Assembly: GCA_902495525.1 (NCBI GenBank)
Contig: CABUXL010000002.1
Span: forward strand, 1 to 64,000
Source of the DNA: an uncultured Collinsella sp.
GTDB lineage: Bacteria; Actinomycetota; Coriobacteriia; Coriobacteriales; Coriobacteriaceae
Length of the DNA: 64,000 nt
Direction: 5' to 3'
Below the pieces are notes generated by a model. The model did no database searches, was not told where the DNA came from, and worked only from the letters and a program-made list of their open reading frames with translations. This document shows, one piece after another, positions 1 to 8,644 of the stretch. Position 1 is the first letter of the stretch; every line of letters begins with the position of its first letter. Made by a program: the position numbers and the translations under genes.

Positions 1-1
1 C

Positions 2-85
2 GTCGTCGCCATGACCGCCGTCTTTAACGCCCTTCTGGTCGGCGCCCTCTATCTGCCCATCCAGAAGGCCCTGAAGCTCAACTAA
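2..85 (+). CDS. C-terminal end of a membrane protein, probably the ECF transporter S component (partial)
   Basis: The reading frame enters from the left edge and ends at TAA 83-85. Only 27 residues are visible: a hydrophobic helix with small residues followed by the basic tail PIQKALKLN. Short helix-plus-basic-tail ends of this kind are common in substrate-binding (S) components of energy-coupling factor vitamin transporters. The identity rests mostly on the ECF ATPase and EcfT genes that follow on the same strand; the substrate cannot be told from this fragment. Confidence 0.5.
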   Translation, partial: VVAMTAVFNALLVGALYLPIQKALKLN

Positions 86-129
86 CCCACAGTGCCCCAT
101 CGGTAAAGACTGTCCCAAACGGCTAGCTT

Positions 130-173
130 TTGGGGACGTTCTTAAACGACTAGTCATTAAAGAACGTCCCCAA
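130..173. repeat. Perfect 14-bp inverted repeat in the leader of the ECF ATPase gene
   Basis: Left arm TTGGGGACGTTCTT (130-143) and right arm AAGAACGTCCCCAA (160-173) are exact reverse complements. They enclose a 16-base loop that itself contains the palindrome GACTAGTC. There is no T-run after the right arm and the gene start lies 18 bases further on, so it is either an mRNA leader hairpin or operator, or a copy of a small intergenic repeat. Confidence 0.75.
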
Positions 174-191
174 TGACTATGAAAGGTATCC

Positions 192-1943
192 ATGGAAACG
201 ATCATCAACGTCGACGATGTCTCGTTCTCCTATGGCACGCAGACCGAGCAGGCGCTCAGCCACATCTCGCTCAGCGTGAACAAGGGAGATTTCATCGGCA
301 TCATCGGGCCCTCGGGCGCCGGCAAGTCCACGCTTGCCGCCTGTCTGTCGGGCGCCGTGCCCCACCACTACACCGGCACGTTCTTTGGGTCCGTCATGGT
401 CGACGGCCACGACACCTGCGAAGTCTCGCTCACCGACGTGTCGCAAATCGTCGGCAGTGTGCTGCAGGATATCGACACGCAGATGGTCGCTTCGGTCGTC
501 GAGGACGAGATGCTCTTTGGCCTCGAGAACTTTGGCGTTCCCCACGACCAGATCGAGCAGCGCGTGAGCGAAACGCTCGAGACCGTCGGCATCAGCGACC
601 TGCGCGACCGCGAGATCGCAACCCTCTCGGGCGGACAGAAGCAAAAGGTAGCCATCGCCGCCATCCTCGCCATGCGCCCGCGCGTCTTGGTTCTCGACGA
701 GCCCACCGCGGCACTCGACCCCGCCAGCTCCACGTTGGTCTTCGAGACGCTGCGTGAGGCAAACCGCGCACTTGGAATCACCATCGTCGTCGTTGAGCAA
801 AAGGTCGCCCTGCTCTCGGAGTACTGCAACCGCGTGCTCGTGCTCAACCATGGCGAAATCGCGCTGCAGGGCGAGCCACACGAGGTCTTCGCACATACCG
901 ACGAGCTCCGTGCCATCGGCGTCGACTGCCCTCGCGTCACGCGTATCTTCAATAGCCTCGAGGCCGATGGTCTGGTAAGCGGTACCCCTTGCTTGGATGT
1001 CGATGAGGCCGAACGCCTGATTTCGGGCATCGTCGACCCCGCACACGCAGCCATCGAAGCCCAGGCGCCCACCGGTTCCCCGCATGCACCGTCGTTGCGT
1101 CCTCATGCCAAGGACGCCGAACCCGTACTCACCTTCGACCATGTTGAGTTTGCCTATCCCAATGGCGGCGCCGCCGTACACGACCTTAGCCTGACGCTCT
1201 ATCCTGGCGAGCTCGTGGGCATCGTCGGCCAGAACGGTGCCGGCAAGACCACGCTCACCAAGCTGCTCACAGGCCTGCTTAAGCCCGCCTCGGGCAGCGT
1301 GCGCGTCACGGGACTGGATACCGCAGCCGTTCCCACGAGCCGTATCGCCCGCGAGGTCGCGACCCTCTTCCAAAACCCCGACCGCCAGATCTGCAAGGAC
1401 ACCGTGCTCGACGAGGTCGCCTTTGGCTTGGAGCTTGGCGGCATGGACCGTGCCGAGGCTCTGCGTCGTGCTCAACTCGTCATCGACCGCTTTGGCTTGC
1501 CGGCCGACGAGGCGCCCTTCTCGCTCTCGCGCGGCCAGCGACAAATGGTGGCGCTTGCCTCCGTCGTAGTGGTTGAGCCCAAGATCGTCGTGCTCGACGA
1601 GCCCACGAGCGGCCTTGATTACCGCGAGTGCATGACCGTCATGGAAACGGTGCGCACCATGGCCGAGCGTGGCTGCGCCGTAATCATGGTCTGCCACGAT
1701 ATGGAAGTCGTCTCGGATTTTGCCGAGCGCATTGTGGTAATGGCCGACGGTCGCATCCTCGACCGCGGCCGCACGCACGAGCTATTCTCGAACATCGATC
1801 TCATGCGGCGTGCCTACGTGGAGCCTCCCCAGGTTATTGAACTCTCGCGCCGTCTGGCATCTTCCGTCTCGCCCGCTTTTGCGCAGGTGAGCGAAGTCAC
1901 CGATGTCGTTCGAATTACCAAGGAGATGGTCCACCGTGGTTAA
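192..1943 (+). CDS. Energy-coupling factor transporter ATPase, two ABC domains fused (EcfA1-EcfA2)
   Basis: This 583-residue cytoplasmic ATPase powers vitamin or metal uptake by an ECF transporter, together with EcfT and an S component. It holds two complete nucleotide-binding domains in one chain. The first has Walker A GPSGAGKST near residue 40, signature LSGGQ near 144 and Walker B VLVLDEPTAALD. The second has Walker A GQNGAGKTT near 346, a variant signature LSRGQ near 444 and Walker B VVLDEPTSGLD. Most ECF systems use two separate ATPase subunits, so this is a fused arrangement. The start at 192 is supported by GAAAGG a few bases upstream. The next gene, EcfT, begins inside its last codons. 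Confidence 0.93.
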   Translation: METIINVDDVSFSYGTQTEQALSHISLSVNKGDFIGIIGPSGAGKSTLAACLSGAVPHHYTGTFFGSVMVDGHDTCEVSLTDVSQIVGSVLQDIDTQMVASVVEDEMLFGLENFGVPHDQIEQRVSETLETVGISDLRDREIATLSGGQKQKVAIAAILAMRPRVLVLDEPTAALDPASSTLVFETLREANRALGITIVVVEQKVALLSEYCNRVLVLNHGEIALQGEPHEVFAHTDELRAIGVDCPRVTRIFNSLEADGLVSGTPCLDVDEAERLISGIVDPAHAAIEAQAPTGSPHAPSLRPHAKDAEPVLTFDHVEFAYPNGGAAVHDLSLTLYPGELVGIVGQNGAGKTTLTKLLTGLLKPASGSVRVTGLDTAAVPTSRIAREVATLFQNPDRQICKDTVLDEVAFGLELGGMDRAEALRRAQLVIDRFGLPADEAPFSLSRGQRQMVALASVVVVEPKIVVLDEPTSGLDYRECMTVMETVRTMAERGCAVIMVCHDMEVVSDFAERIVVMADGRILDRGRTHELFSNIDLMRRAYVEPPQVIELSRRLASSVSPAFAQVSEVTDVVRITKEMVHRG

Positions 1944-2682
1944 CGTCATCGACTACATGCCGGGCGATACGCTGCTGCATCGCCTGAATCCCGTCGTCAA
2001 ACTGGGCCTCGCCGCCGCCATCATCGTCGGCATCTTCTTGTCCGACGCCTACGTGGCGCTGCTGGGCTTTTTGGCACTCACCCTTGCGCTGGGTGCCTAT
2101 GCCGGCGTCGTCGACCGTCTGTTCTCGCTGCTCAAGTTGCTGATTCCGCTCGCGCTTATCATGCTGGTGCTCCAGCTGGCCTTTATGCGCGATGGCAACG
2201 TGGTGTGGGGCTTTATCACCGACACGGGCCTCATCACAGGATCGAAGGCCTGCCTGCGCCTGCTGGGTGTGGCGTTACCGCTCATCCTCATGCTCATGGT
2301 GACCAAGCTCAACGACCTTGCCAACGCCTGCGTCGAGGTGCTGCACGTGCCGTATCGCTATGCCTTCACCTTTACCACGGCGCTGCGCTTTGTGCCGGTG
2401 TTTGGTCAGGAGATGAACGCCATCATGGAGGCGCAGACCGCACGCGGCGTCGAGTACGACACCAAGAACCCCATCAAGAAGCTTAAGCTCATGCTGCCAC
2501 TGTGTGTGCCACTGCTCATCTCGAGCGTGGGCAAGACCGATGCCACAGCCTTGGCGGCAGAACAGCGCGGCTTCTATCTGCGTACGCGCACCAGCTCGTA
2601 CAAGCGCTACCCCATCAAGGGCCTGGACATCGCCGTGCTCATCGTCAGCATCGCCCTCATCGCCATCGGCTTCCTGTTCTAG
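1936..2682 (+). CDS. ecfT: Energy-coupling factor transporter transmembrane protein EcfT
   Basis: EcfT is the membrane scaffold that couples the ATPases to the S component. The 248-residue product has four to six hydrophobic helices and the two coupling motifs expected in the cytoplasmic part: the ARG motif in AQTARGVEYD and the second one in AAEQRGFYL. I chose GTG at 1936 because AGGAG lies ten bases upstream and the product then starts MVNVIDYMPG, the usual EcfT beginning. A longer ATG version from 1903 would add residues that do not fit the family. It overlaps the ATPase stop codon, so translation is probably coupled. A hairpin terminator follows. Confidence 0.93.
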   Translation: MVNVIDYMPGDTLLHRLNPVVKLGLAAAIIVGIFLSDAYVALLGFLALTLALGAYAGVVDRLFSLLKLLIPLALIMLVLQLAFMRDGNVVWGFITDTGLITGSKACLRLLGVALPLILMLMVTKLNDLANACVEVLHVPYRYAFTFTTALRFVPVFGQEMNAIMEAQTARGVEYDTKNPIKKLKLMLPLCVPLLISSVGKTDATALAAEQRGFYLRTRTSSYKRYPIKGLDIAVLIVSIALIAIGFLF

Positions 2683-2710
2683 TTCACCACCGACAGCAAC
2701 CGCCCAACGC

Positions 2711-2748
2711 AAAAGGCCTCGGCTCGCACCAAACGAGCCGGGGCCTTT
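2711..2748 (+). terminator. Intrinsic terminator after ecfT
   Basis: AAAGGCCTCGGCTCG and CGAGCCGGGGCCTTT form a long GC-rich stem around a CACCAAA loop, just past the ecfT stop. It closes the ECF operon. Confidence 0.85.
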
Positions 2749-2771
2749 ACTGTTTCACCAGATAAAACCTA

Positions 2772-2800
2772 CCAAAATAAACCTGTCCCTTTTTGGCGGG
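2772..2800. repeat. Copy of a dispersed intergenic element (GGGACAGGTTTATTTTGG type)
   Basis: Read on the minus strand the segment is CCCGCCAAAAAGGGACAGGT followed by TTATTTTGG. Near-identical copies lie at 54564-54625 and 55290-55312, all between genes. Confidence 0.6.
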
Positions 2801-2807
2801 TCGGAAG

Positions 2808-3554
2808 CTAGAGGCGGTAGGGAGCGCCGCTACGGATGATGGATTCACGCACCAGGACGTCCATGGCGTCGAGGGTGATCTCGGGCATCTCTCGGTACTT
2901 CTGCAGCACCGATAGCTCGGTGCAGGCCAGAATGACGCGGTCGCAGCCGCTACGGGCGAACTCCCACATCACGCGGTCGAACTTATCCATATCGGGCTCA
3001 CGTCCGGCCTTCACATCATCGTAGATAAGCGACATCACATCGTTCTGACGTTTCTCGCTGGGATAGACGACCTCAACACCCGCAGCCTTACATTCGCGGC
3101 CGTAGACGCCCGCGCCCACGGTGCCATCGGTGCCCATGATGCCAATCTTGTGCACCGGCTCGGCCGGCATACTCAGGTTGGGGTCGAACTCGCACTCCCC
3201 CATCACCGCACCGGCCAGAGCATAGCGCACCGACTCACGCGGCATGTGGATAATCGGCACCTTCGTAAACGACTGGATCTGGTCGTAGAAGTAGTGTGAC
3301 GTGTTGCAGGGAATAGCAATGTGCGCACAGCCCAGCGACTCGAGTGCCTGGGCACACTCTTTCATGGTCGCCAGCAGCTTGGCATGCTCGCCGGTCTTAA
3401 TGGCCAGCGTGCGGTCGGGCATGGTCGACTTGGAGAGCACCACCATGTCGATATGTTCCTGATCGCAGGCAGCAGCCGTATGACGCACCACCTGGTCGTA
3501 GTAATACGACGTGGCCTCGGCGCCCATGCCGCCGATAACTCCCAGCTTTTCCAT
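2808..3554 (-). CDS. Aspartate/glutamate racemase family protein
   Basis: Cofactor-independent amino-acid racemase, 248 residues. It begins MEKLGVIGGMG, the family's N-terminal motif. The two catalytic cysteines are visible in IPCNTSHYF (near residue 82) and ILACTELSVL (near 190). ATG at 3554 is preceded by AAGGAGG; an upstream extension in the same frame has no such site. It lies downstream of an ATP-grasp enzyme resembling D-aspartate ligase on the same strand, which makes aspartate the likely substrate: the racemase would supply D-Asp for the ligase. Confidence 0.88.
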   Translation of the reverse strand: MEKLGVIGGMGAEATSYYYDQVVRHTAAACDQEHIDMVVLSKSTMPDRTLAIKTGEHAKLLATMKECAQALESLGCAHIAIPCNTSHYFYDQIQSFTKVPIIHMPRESVRYALAGAVMGECEFDPNLSMPAEPVHKIGIMGTDGTVGAGVYGRECKAAGVEVVYPSEKRQNDVMSLIYDDVKAGREPDMDKFDRVMWEFARSGCDRVILACTELSVLQKYREMPEITLDAMDVLVRESIIRSGAPYRL

Positions 3555-3638
3555 CGCCGCCTCCTTGGTGACGCTTGCGCAATTGCGCGTATCATACCCG
3601 CGCCCGCCCGATGCAAACCGGACGGGCGCCGCGCTCAT

Positions 3639-4895
3639 CTACTTGTAATACGTCTTGAACAGCTTAAAGTGGCGCAGCTTGGTGTGCCACATGCGCAGCC
3701 AGCGGTTAAAGACAAAGTCGCCCTTCATAAACGAAGGGTCGGCGCCCTTGCCTTCCTTGTCCAGGCGATGCACCTTAGCGCGCAGCTCGGGATCCTTGAC
3801 GTACTTGTCGACGACGCCCATGGGGACGACCATCCACAGGGCCTCGTCCTGAGCCGTCACAAACTCCGGCTCAAATGGACGGTTGAACACATACTCGTCC
3901 ACCACATACTTGGCAACGTTAAAGCCACTGTTAGTGACGTAGTAGTTACTGCGGCCCTGGCGCGTGTTGAAATCGAAGAACTTAAACGAGCCGTCGCGCT
4001 CGTCGTACTTAACGTCAAAGTTGGAATAGCCCACAAAGTGAAGGTCCTCGAGCAACTTGCGCACGCCGCCCATGAGCTCGTCGTTGGGCTCGGTAATGAT
4101 ACAGGCATGGTTGCCGACACCGTGGGGCTGATGCTCCTCGAGCAGCACGTGACCCAGGCACATCATGCGCACCTTGCCGTTGCGGTCGGAATAACTGGTG
4201 AGCACGCGCATGTACTCGTCGTTGCCGGGCACGCGATCCTGCAAGATCAGGTCGTCGGTGTAGCCGCTGGCATACGAATCGCGAATGACCTGTTCCAGCT
4301 CGGCGCGGTCGGCAATCTCATAGGCCTTCTTCTGGCCCTCGAACTCGTGCTGCCACCACATGATGCCGTCAGAAGGCTTCAGAATCATCGGGTAAGGAAA
4401 ATCGATCTGGTCGAGCACTTCGGCAGGCGCCTCACCCTGGGCATTGAGCATCGTCTTGGTAAAGGTAAACGTGTGCGGATAGGGCACGCCATGCTTCTCG
4501 CACAGCTCGTAGAAGATCTCCTTCTTCTGGCACTGCTCGAGCATGCTGTAGGGCGCGTAGGGAGCGACGATGTTATCCGCCAGCTCATGAGCATCCTTGG
4601 CTTGAGCCACGAGAGCGACATAGTTATCGCCACAGCCCACAAGGACAATCGTCTTGTCGGCATGCGCTTGGGCAATGCCGTTGACGGTTTTGAGCATCAC
4701 GGGCATGGTGTCGATATCCACGTTGGGCGTGTAGTCGATAATCTGGCTGCGGTACGCGGGACCCGTCTGATACTTGCCAAAGACCAGACTCTTGACCTGG
4801 TACTCCTCGTAGAAGGCGCGCGCCACCGAATAGGCGTTGATGTCGCCACCGAGCAGCACGGGAATGAACTCGCGCTCTGTAAATTGCAATGCCAT
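3639..4895 (-). CDS. ATP-grasp ligase resembling D-aspartate ligase of peptidoglycan crossbridges
   Basis: A 418-residue ATP-grasp enzyme. The N-terminus FIPVLLGGDINAYSVARAF, the stretch MMCLGHVLLEEHQPHGVGNH and the metal/nucleotide segment FFDFNTRQGRSNYYVT resemble the D-aspartate ligase family, which adds D-Asp to the third residue of the peptidoglycan stem. An SD (AGGAAG) precedes ATG 4895. The racemase gene follows with an 84-base gap, so the two form a supply-and-use pair. Other ATP-grasp carboxylate-amine ligases share the fold, so the exact acceptor is inferred. Confidence 0.8.
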   Translation of the reverse strand: MALQFTEREFIPVLLGGDINAYSVARAFYEEYQVKSLVFGKYQTGPAYRSQIIDYTPNVDIDTMPVMLKTVNGIAQAHADKTIVLVGCGDNYVALVAQAKDAHELADNIVAPYAPYSMLEQCQKKEIFYELCEKHGVPYPHTFTFTKTMLNAQGEAPAEVLDQIDFPYPMILKPSDGIMWWQHEFEGQKKAYEIADRAELEQVIRDSYASGYTDDLILQDRVPGNDEYMRVLTSYSDRNGKVRMMCLGHVLLEEHQPHGVGNHACIITEPNDELMGGVRKLLEDLHFVGYSNFDVKYDERDGSFKFFDFNTRQGRSNYYVTNSGFNVAKYVVDEYVFNRPFEPEFVTAQDEALWMVVPMGVVDKYVKDPELRAKVHRLDKEGKGADPSFMKGDFVFNRWLRMWHTKLRHFKLFKTYYK

Positions 4896-5129
4896 GGAAA
4901 CTTCCTATCATGAACTGCCCACACAACGGGCGGTCTTTGCGCAACTGATTTATTCTAGCGTGCCAAGCCGCCGGCGCCCAAAGCTCCACCGTATCTATGG
5001 CAATCGACGTAATCGTCCAGCACGAAGGCCAGCACGAAGACGGCGCCCACCGTTGTATGACAATGGGCAATGAACCTACCGTTGTTGTAGGATTCAGCGT
5101 ATTGACATCCTCGAGCGAAAGGCGCACAC

Positions 5130-5762
5130 GTGCCCCAAGACCATCCGACCGATAATCCCATCCTCAATGCCGCGAGGCGCGAGCTGGCGGAACGTGCGAA
5201 AGCGACCGCTCCCCTGTGCACGGCAAACGACGCCTACAACGGACCCGCCCGCATCGTCTCGATCAACACGTCGGCACGCAAGGGCACGCGCAAGTCGCCC
5301 GTCGCCGATGGACACGACACCGTTATAGAGCAATTTGGCCTCGCCTCCGACGCACACGCCGGGCATTGGCACCGTCAGGTTTCCTTTTTGGCCGCAGAGT
5401 CCATCCAGACGGCGCAGGCCCGCGGACTCGATGTGCGCAAGGGTGACTTTGGAGAGAACTTCACAACCCGGGGCATCAACCTGCTCTCGCTCCCCTTGGG
5501 CACACAGCTCAAGCTTGGCAGCGAGGTGCTTGTCGAAATCAGCCAAATCGGCAAGGTCTGCCACACACGCTGTGCCATCTACTATCTCGCCGGCGACTGC
5601 ATCTTTCCCCACGAGGGCGTTTTCGGCGTGGTACTAAAGGGCGGAGAGGTCTACGCCGGCGACGATATCCAGGTAATCAAACTCGGCGACGGCACCTGTT
5701 CGTTCACCCCCGCCGAGGCCCTCGAAGAGATTGAGCAGGCTCGCCAGAGGGGCACGCTGTAG
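5130..5762 (+). CDS. MOSC domain-containing protein
   Basis: A 210-residue protein whose central and C-terminal part is a MOSC domain, the beta-rich sulfur-carrier domain shared with molybdenum-cofactor sulfurases and YiiM-like proteins. Visible family features are the motif KGDFGENFTTRG near residue 107, the cysteine in GKVCHTRC near residue 150, and the end GVVLKGGEVYAGD. The start is GTG 5130 with AAAGG upstream. Fused MOSC/MoaC/MogA forms exist, but this one has only the MOSC part and a short N-terminal extension. It is monocistronic; no molybdenum gene lies next to it. Confidence 0.85.
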   Translation: MPQDHPTDNPILNAARRELAERAKATAPLCTANDAYNGPARIVSINTSARKGTRKSPVADGHDTVIEQFGLASDAHAGHWHRQVSFLAAESIQTAQARGLDVRKGDFGENFTTRGINLLSLPLGTQLKLGSEVLVEISQIGKVCHTRCAIYYLAGDCIFPHEGVFGVVLKGGEVYAGDDIQVIKLGDGTCSFTPAEALEEIEQARQRGTL

Positions 5763-5831
5763 TTATAAAACCCCACGTTGAGATGGCTTTTACAGCCCAA
5801 AACTCCTCTCAAACAGGGCTCTGTAACGTTA

Positions 5832-5945
5832 AAGTTGAACTCTATGGTTTCTCAACAATTCATCATAACTGCAGGTCAAAGCCAAAGCCTCAAGTTCAAC
5901 TTGACCCTTTGGGACCTTTAAGGTTCAAGTTGAGGTCGAAAGCAG
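5832..5945. promoter_or_regulatory. Cluster of AAGTTGA-type palindromes upstream of a cell-wall protein gene
   Basis: The block contains a perfect 7-1-7 palindrome TCAAGTTCAACTTGA (5890-5904). It also contains AAAGTTGAAC at 5832 and TTCAAGTTGAGG at about 5934. The second half of the palindrome and the last copy form a larger dyad (CAACTTGAC ... GTTCAAGTTG) around a 16- to 18-base centre, which is the geometry of a regulator site or leader hairpin. It is clearly more AT-rich than its surroundings. Confidence 0.55.
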
Positions 5946-5996
5946 TAGTAGAATACCGTTCGAACCATAACCTACGATTGATTGCAGAGGGACTGG

Positions 5997-7130
5997 ATGC
6001 AGCATTCGAATCATCGCACCGCAGCGCTCATTGCGTCGAAGCCGGCTCGTATCATCACGAGCGCCGCGCTCGCCGTTGCGCTGACGGCCACGCCGATGCT
6101 CTCCCCCGTTGCGGCGTATGCCGCCTCGCAGGCAACGCAGAACCAGCTTTCCGCAGCCCAGCAGAAGATCGAAGCCGCCACGAGCGCCTACAACGACGCC
6201 CGCACCAAACTCGATGACCTGCAAAAGCAGATTGACTCCAATGAGGCAAGCATCGAGGAAATCGAGGCCAAGCTTCCCGAGCAGCAGGCCAAGGCAAGCT
6301 CCGCCATGCGCGATCTGTACAAGTATCAGAAGGGCACCAATCCCATCGTGAGCTTCCTGGTCAACGCGCAGAGCCTGGGTGAGTTCATCACGACCTGCAA
6401 ATACACCAACCAGATCACGAGCTCGAGCGTCGACGAGATCGAAGAGCTCAATAACATGCAAACCGAACTCGAGCAGAACAAGGCCGAGCTCCAGCAGGCC
6501 AAGTCACAGCTTGAGGCAGAGCAGAAAAACGCCGAGGATGCGCTGACGCAGGCCCAGCAGCTCCGCAGCGAGGCACAGGCAAAAGCCGAGCAGGAAAATG
6601 CCGCTGAGCTTGCCAAGCTTGAGGCCGATAAGGCCGCTGCCGCCGAGAAGCTCTCGGGCGAGGGCGTAAGCGGCAGCAATTCCAGCAGCCAGGCCACCAA
6701 CACCAACACCACCATCGACACCACGGTGAACAACGCCAATACCGGTAGCTCCGATTACGATTCGTTCATTAATGAGTGGACAGGCCGCATCGACAATTAT
6801 CTCGCCGGCTCCCCCATGGCAGGCCAGGGCTACAACTTTGCCGTCGCCGCTTGGAATACCGGTGTCGACCCCCGTTGGTCCCCCGCTATCGCCTGCATCG
6901 AGAGCACCAAGGGTGCTTATTGCGCCAATTCCTACAACGCCTGGGGCTGGAGTGCACGTGGCGGCGGTTGGCGCAGCTTTGGCAGCTGGAGCGAGGGCAT
7001 CTCCGCTCACGTTGCCTATCTGGGCGCCAACTATGGCTCCACCCTTACCCCGGCAGCGGCCAAAAAGTACTGCCCGCCCACGTGGCAGGACTGGTACAAC
7101 AAAGTCGCCGCTCAGATGAACCGCATCTAA
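5997..7130 (+). CDS. Secreted coiled-coil protein with C-terminal lysozyme-like (transglycosylase-type) domain
   Basis: This 377-residue exported protein probably acts on peptidoglycan. A signal peptide with a basic start and hydrophobic core ends near AAYAA, about residue 40. Residues 45-220 are charged heptad coiled coil, of the kind seen at the N-terminus of CwlO/PcsB-type hydrolases. A low-complexity Ser/Asn/Thr linker follows, then a C-terminal domain with ACIESTKGAYC and AWGWSARGGGWRSF, which resembles lysozyme-fold glycosidases with glutamate in the IES segment as the likely acid. PcsB-like proteins usually end in CHAP or NlpC domains instead. ATG 5997 follows GAGGG; an upstream ATG at 5982 has no such site. 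Confidence 0.8.
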   Translation: MQHSNHRTAALIASKPARIITSAALAVALTATPMLSPVAAYAASQATQNQLSAAQQKIEAATSAYNDARTKLDDLQKQIDSNEASIEEIEAKLPEQQAKASSAMRDLYKYQKGTNPIVSFLVNAQSLGEFITTCKYTNQITSSSVDEIEELNNMQTELEQNKAELQQAKSQLEAEQKNAEDALTQAQQLRSEAQAKAEQENAAELAKLEADKAAAAEKLSGEGVSGSNSSSQATNTNTTIDTTVNNANTGSSDYDSFINEWTGRIDNYLAGSPMAGQGYNFAVAAWNTGVDPRWSPAIACIESTKGAYCANSYNAWGWSARGGGWRSFGSWSEGISAHVAYLGANYGSTLTPAAAKKYCPPTWQDWYNKVAAQMNRI

Positions 7131-7140
7131 GTGCAACTGC

Positions 7141-7168
7141 AAAGGGCCCCAACGGGGCCCTTTTCTTT
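7141..7168. terminator. Intrinsic terminator shared by convergent genes
   Basis: AAAGGGCCCC and GGGGCCCTTT pair perfectly around AAC, followed by TTCTTTT. It sits directly after the wall-protein gene and over the end of the kinase gene, so it may serve both strands. Confidence 0.88.
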
Positions 7169-8547
7169 TAGGTAGCGGAGGTATCGACGACGCCGGTCGC
7201 ATTGGCAACCGCGACTATGACGATCATGCATAGGAGCAGCACACCCAATGCCTTGAGCCAGAGTTTCGCGAGTTTCTTGCCGCGATAGCTGTCGAGCAGT
7301 GCGAATCGCCGACGAAGACGGCGCTTATCGAACAGCGCAAAATGCATAAGCACCATAAGGCCATCGACAAAGAAAAAATACTCGATTATGAGAAGCCACG
7401 TCGGGTAGCTTTGGTTTGCTCCGGTGGGGTGAAAGACGGCAAAGTGACTTCCGACAAAGAACACAAGCAGCGAGAAGCAGACGAGCGTATTCCAAATGCG
7501 CCCCAGAGACTCCGGAACGCGAGAGAGCAGACCGCATGCAGCGGAGGCGGCAGGCCTAGGAAGCCCTGCAGGGTTCTGGAGCCCTTGGGGCGTCAGCACC
7601 GTCTCCGAGGCCGGAGTACGGACAGGCGCAGGCGCAGGAGGCCGCACGGGACGACTCAGGTCGTATGCTGCGTGCGTCGCCCGTCCCAACGCCTCCGCAC
7701 TCGCAAAACGCTTGGCCGGGTCGAGCGCCATCGACATGCAGACGGCATCGGCAAGTGGAGTGGGAATGCCACGCGCCTCGCATTGCTCGCGCATGTCGAG
7801 CCCTGGTTTAGGGTCGACTCCCGTCAAGCAGAAGAACAACAGGGCGCCAAGTGCGTAGACGTCGCTGCGCACACTCGTCTGCCCAAACCCATACTGCTCG
7901 GGCGGCGCATAGGGTCGCGTGACAAACTTGACGGTGTCGGTATCGGCGCCATCGCGCCATACGCGGGCGATTCCCAAGTCGATAATCACCAGCGATGAAA
8001 ATGTCAGGCCGTCATCAGGCGTATAGTTGGCACCTGTCACGATGATATTCGACGGCTTGAGGTCACGATGGATCACCGGCGCCGACGTCTCCCCCGCCAT
8101 TGCAAAACCGGCGTGGAGCTCGCCCACGGCATCGCATAGGGCAGGATACAATTCGTGCGCATAATCGGGGGTGGCTCCCAGACGGTACACCAGCGCCCCG
8201 AGCGTCTCCCCTTCGATGTATTCCATAACCACGTTGAGCTCGTCGCCCACACGACGACAATCGACGATTCTGGGCAGGTGCTCAAAACGCCTGCCTGCCC
8301 GCTGAGCGGCAAACAGACGCCCGTATGCCCCGCCGATTTGAGCTGAAGCATCGATGCGTTTACGGACAAAGGGGCCGAGCGAGCCACCGCCGGTTCCTTC
8401 AAAGTACACGAGCTCGGTTGTTTCAACGGACGAGCGCTTAAGTACACGCTCCACGCGATAGCTGTCGTCGCGATCGAGCGACGCCAGGTGCTCGGCAAGC
8501 GCTGCGGTCAGCTCATCATCGGGATATGTTGGGGTCTGAGTATCCAT
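7168..8547 (-). CDS. Membrane-anchored serine/threonine protein kinase
   Basis: Eukaryotic-type protein kinase of about 459 residues. The catalytic loop IHRDLKPSNIIV, the metal-binding IIDLGIAR (DLG instead of DFG) and the APPEQYG activation segment are present. A proline-rich linker leads to three hydrophobic segments at the C-terminus (FSLLVFFVGSHFAVF, YFFFVDGLMVLMHF, VLLLCMIVIVAVA), so the kinase domain faces the cytoplasm. The start is uncertain: ATG 8547 has GGAG only three bases away, and in-frame ATGs lie slightly upstream. The preceding gene encodes an HTH protein with which such kinases are often paired. No PASTA domain is present. Confidence 0.85.
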   Translation of the reverse strand: MDTQTPTYPDDELTAALAEHLASLDRDDSYRVERVLKRSSVETTELVYFEGTGGGSLGPFVRKRIDASAQIGGAYGRLFAAQRAGRRFEHLPRIVDCRRVGDELNVVMEYIEGETLGALVYRLGATPDYAHELYPALCDAVGELHAGFAMAGETSAPVIHRDLKPSNIIVTGANYTPDDGLTFSSLVIIDLGIARVWRDGADTDTVKFVTRPYAPPEQYGFGQTSVRSDVYALGALLFFCLTGVDPKPGLDMREQCEARGIPTPLADAVCMSMALDPAKRFASAEALGRATHAAYDLSRPVRPPAPAPVRTPASETVLTPQGLQNPAGLPRPAASAACGLLSRVPESLGRIWNTLVCFSLLVFFVGSHFAVFHPTGANQSYPTWLLIIEYFFFVDGLMVLMHFALFDKRRLRRRFALLDSYRGKKLAKLWLKALGVLLLCMIVIVAVANATGVVDTSAT

Positions 8548-8644
8548 AGTCTCCATCATAGCGCAGGCGCAGACACCCCATGGCATCCGCGCCCCGTTCG
8601 TTTGCATCGTTGTTCGACAGCTCCGCCGGCTCAGATATCAGCCG

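Noticed and set aside
177..1778. 533-codon open frame opposite the ECF ATPase
   Set aside because: It is the antisense shadow of a high-GC gene; its translation has no domain pattern and no ribosome binding site.
3321..4913. 530-codon plus-strand frame opposite the racemase and ATP-grasp genes
   Set aside because: Composition is that of a mirrored high-GC gene (many His, Leu, Val and Arg) and it spans two well-supported genes.
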